Shown: positions 3,907 through 5,226 of the stretch, piece by piece
How positions within the stretch are numbered: the stretch's first letter is position 1
How the letters are laid out: each line of letters begins with the position of its first letter
Source of the DNA: Hungatella sp. UBA5982
Lineage (GTDB): Bacteria; Bacillota; Clostridia; Lachnospirales; Lachnospiraceae
Assembly (NCBI GenBank): GCA_002429965.1
Contig: DJBG01000202.1
Location: 433 to 5,658 of the forward strand
DNA length: 5,226 nucleotides
Direction: 5' to 3'
Notes under the pieces: generated by a model
The model's database searches: none
Told to the model about the DNA's origin: nothing
The model's input: the letters and a program-made list of their open reading frames with translations, nothing else
Translations under genes and position numbers: made by a program

Positions 3907-5226
3907 ATTTATATAACTTATTGCGGCTGATAAATATTACCTGTACGGGCAAAACCGCTAATGATATACCCACCAGTACCCACCAAATAAGATTAGAATT
4001 CCTGTCGCCGGTCTTTGGGATACCGTCAAGATTATTACCGCTTGCATTGCCTGGTACCGGAGAAGGTGAATGGCTTGAATAATTTATTGATTCACCGAAC
4101 GGAATATCCGGTTGGTTGCCGATATCCACGTTATTTGCGGCATTTGCGGCATTGCCGTCTGGGCTGCCCGGTTGGCTGCTGCCACCGTGGTTATTGGAAG
4201 TACTACTTTCGGCAGGTATCCATTTTGCATAAAGGATGGTGTCGCGTGTTACCGCATCATTACTAAAATCCCAGGCGGTAGAGAAAGCGGACTCCTTAAA
4301 CCAGCCTGCAAAGCTGTATCCAGCGCGTAATGGACTTTCCGGGGCCGCGATGGTGCTTCCGCCTGGAAGACCCGTTAAGGGCGGGATTGTACTGCCACCC
4401 TGGCAATCAAAAGTCACGGAATAAACTGTTGCCGGAGGATTGGATTGGGCTGAAGCTACAACAATGAATTTTGCATTCTGATAGTTCAATACATCTACAT
4501 CAGCAGTGCCTGCACTGTTTTTCCACGTTATATTGGGGAATCGTCCCGAGACACGATCAATATCCGTAACGCTGCCTACCGGTACTGAGTTCGTTTGCTG
4601 GAAATCCTCTGTTGCCGCATCAGCAAAATACACGGTCCCTTCAGCTGCTGTAATACGTACTTGAAGTTTTTCCAGGGTGCTTATATTGTAAAACGTATAT
4701 TCACCATCTTCATTCGTTACTGTGGTGTCAATAACGGTATTTCCGCTGAGCAGTTCCACAACCTGCCCGCTCAGCTTATCGGCTGAAGTCCAGTTAAGGG
4801 ATCCCTCGGACGATTCCTGCCGGCGGATAGTCCCGCTGATTTGCGGAGAAGATAAATATACATTATTACCAAAATTTAATGGGCTTGAACTTTGTAAACT
4901 CTTCCAGCCTTTTAAGGGGATATTTCCGCCTGCCTCATCTTGTGTCAGCTGTTCGCCATTAACAGAAACCGGAAACTCCGCTTTCAAACAAAGAAACGTT
5001 CCTGCACTTATCAAATTCTGTAATACGCCATCATCTGCAACCATCCGTAGACCAATTGCATCCGTATCTGGCTGCAGTACTTCCGAGAAATGTTCTCCCC
5101 CATCAACAGAGTAAAGAATGGTGTTTTCCATTCCCATACCGGACAGGTATTCTTCTGTCAGAACATTTTCCGGAGTTATCAAATACCACGGCCATACCCT
5201 GCTGCTGCTTTGATCCACAGTCAGTT
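3905..5226 (-). CDS. Cell-wall-anchored surface protein with Cna-B-like and InlB B-repeat domains; N-terminus outside the window
   Basis: The frame is open through the right edge, so the GTG at 5216-5218 is an internal Val and the gene is partial; numbering here takes that Val as residue 1. Residues about 127-191 form a Cna-B/SdrD-like beta sandwich (ISGTIRR, LSGQVVELLSGNTVIDTT, NEDGEYTFYNIS). Residues 268-333 are a Listeria-Bacteroides (InlB B-type, Flg_new) repeat: VTFDCQGG, then RAGYSFAGWF, then ILYAKW. Residues 334-398 are a Ser/Asn/Gly/Pro-rich wall-spanning linker. The end is a sortase signal: IPKTGD (400-405), a hydrophobic helix (411-431) and a basic tail, RNKLYK. The protein is therefore exported and probably linked to peptidoglycan by a class A-type sortase, with Ile replacing the usual Leu of LPxTG. 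The part before 127 is not recognised. Such proteins usually act in adhesion or surface structure. No sortase gene is visible. Confidence 0.9.
   Translation of the reverse strand, partial: LTVDQSSSRVWPWYLITPENVLTEEYLSGMGMENTILYSVDGGEHFSEVLQPDTDAIGLRMVADDGVLQNLISAGTFLCLKAEFPVSVNGEQLTQDEAGGNIPLKGWKSLQSSSPLNFGNNVYLSSPQISGTIRRQESSEGSLNWTSADKLSGQVVELLSGNTVIDTTVTNEDGEYTFYNISTLEKLQVRITAAEGTVYFADAATEDFQQTNSVPVGSVTDIDRVSGRFPNITWKNSAGTADVDVLNYQNAKFIVVASAQSNPPATVYSVTFDCQGGSTIPPLTGLPGGSTIAAPESPLRAGYSFAGWFKESAFSTAWDFSNDAVTRDTILYAKWIPAESSTSNNHGGSSQPGSPDGNAANAANNVDIGNQPDIPFGESINYSSHSPSPVPGNASGNNLDGIPKTGDRNSNLIWWVLVGISLAVLPVQVIFISRNKLYK

Overview
The window looks like chromosomal DNA from a spore-forming member of the Firmicutes, most likely class Clostridia and possibly Lachnospiraceae. 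The evidence is a protein with a Spo0A-type C-terminal DNA-binding domain, strong AAGGAG-type ribosome binding sites, AT-rich intergenic regions, and a surface protein with a Gram-positive sortase signal. The genus cannot be decided from the sequence. No tRNA, rRNA, CRISPR array or intact mobile element was seen.

Layout. The left edge (1-313, + strand) is the 3' end of an extended short-chain dehydrogenase/epimerase gene, followed by a hairpin at 331-380. From there to the right edge every intact gene is on the minus strand. In transcription order, from the right edge leftwards, they are: a large cell-wall-anchored protein (3905-5226, N-terminus outside the window); a 171-residue protein of unknown function (2941-3456); a 183-residue Spo0A-C-domain regulator (2054-2605); a 209-residue papain-fold, C39-like protein (1275-1904) whose nucleophile position carries serine instead of cysteine; and a flavodoxin-fold protein with four clustered cysteines (453-1124).

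The minus-strand genes do not form one tight operon. They are separated by gaps of about 140-450 bases, several containing signals of their own. A good minus-strand terminator (2798-2852) closes the 171-residue gene. The regulator then has its own upstream region with two perfect 9-base direct repeats 21 bases apart (plus a weaker third copy), a possible promoter, a leader hairpin and a near-perfect Shine-Dalgarno sequence. The 448-base gap 3457-3904 holds a short + strand gene remnant and a strong hairpin.

How the genes might work together is inference only. The regulator with its elaborate upstream region, the unknown 171-residue protein and the Ser-for-Cys papain-fold protein form the most unusual part of the window. 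No precursor peptide, transporter, radical-SAM enzyme or sortase is visible, so a peptide-processing or surface-assembly role cannot be claimed from this window alone.
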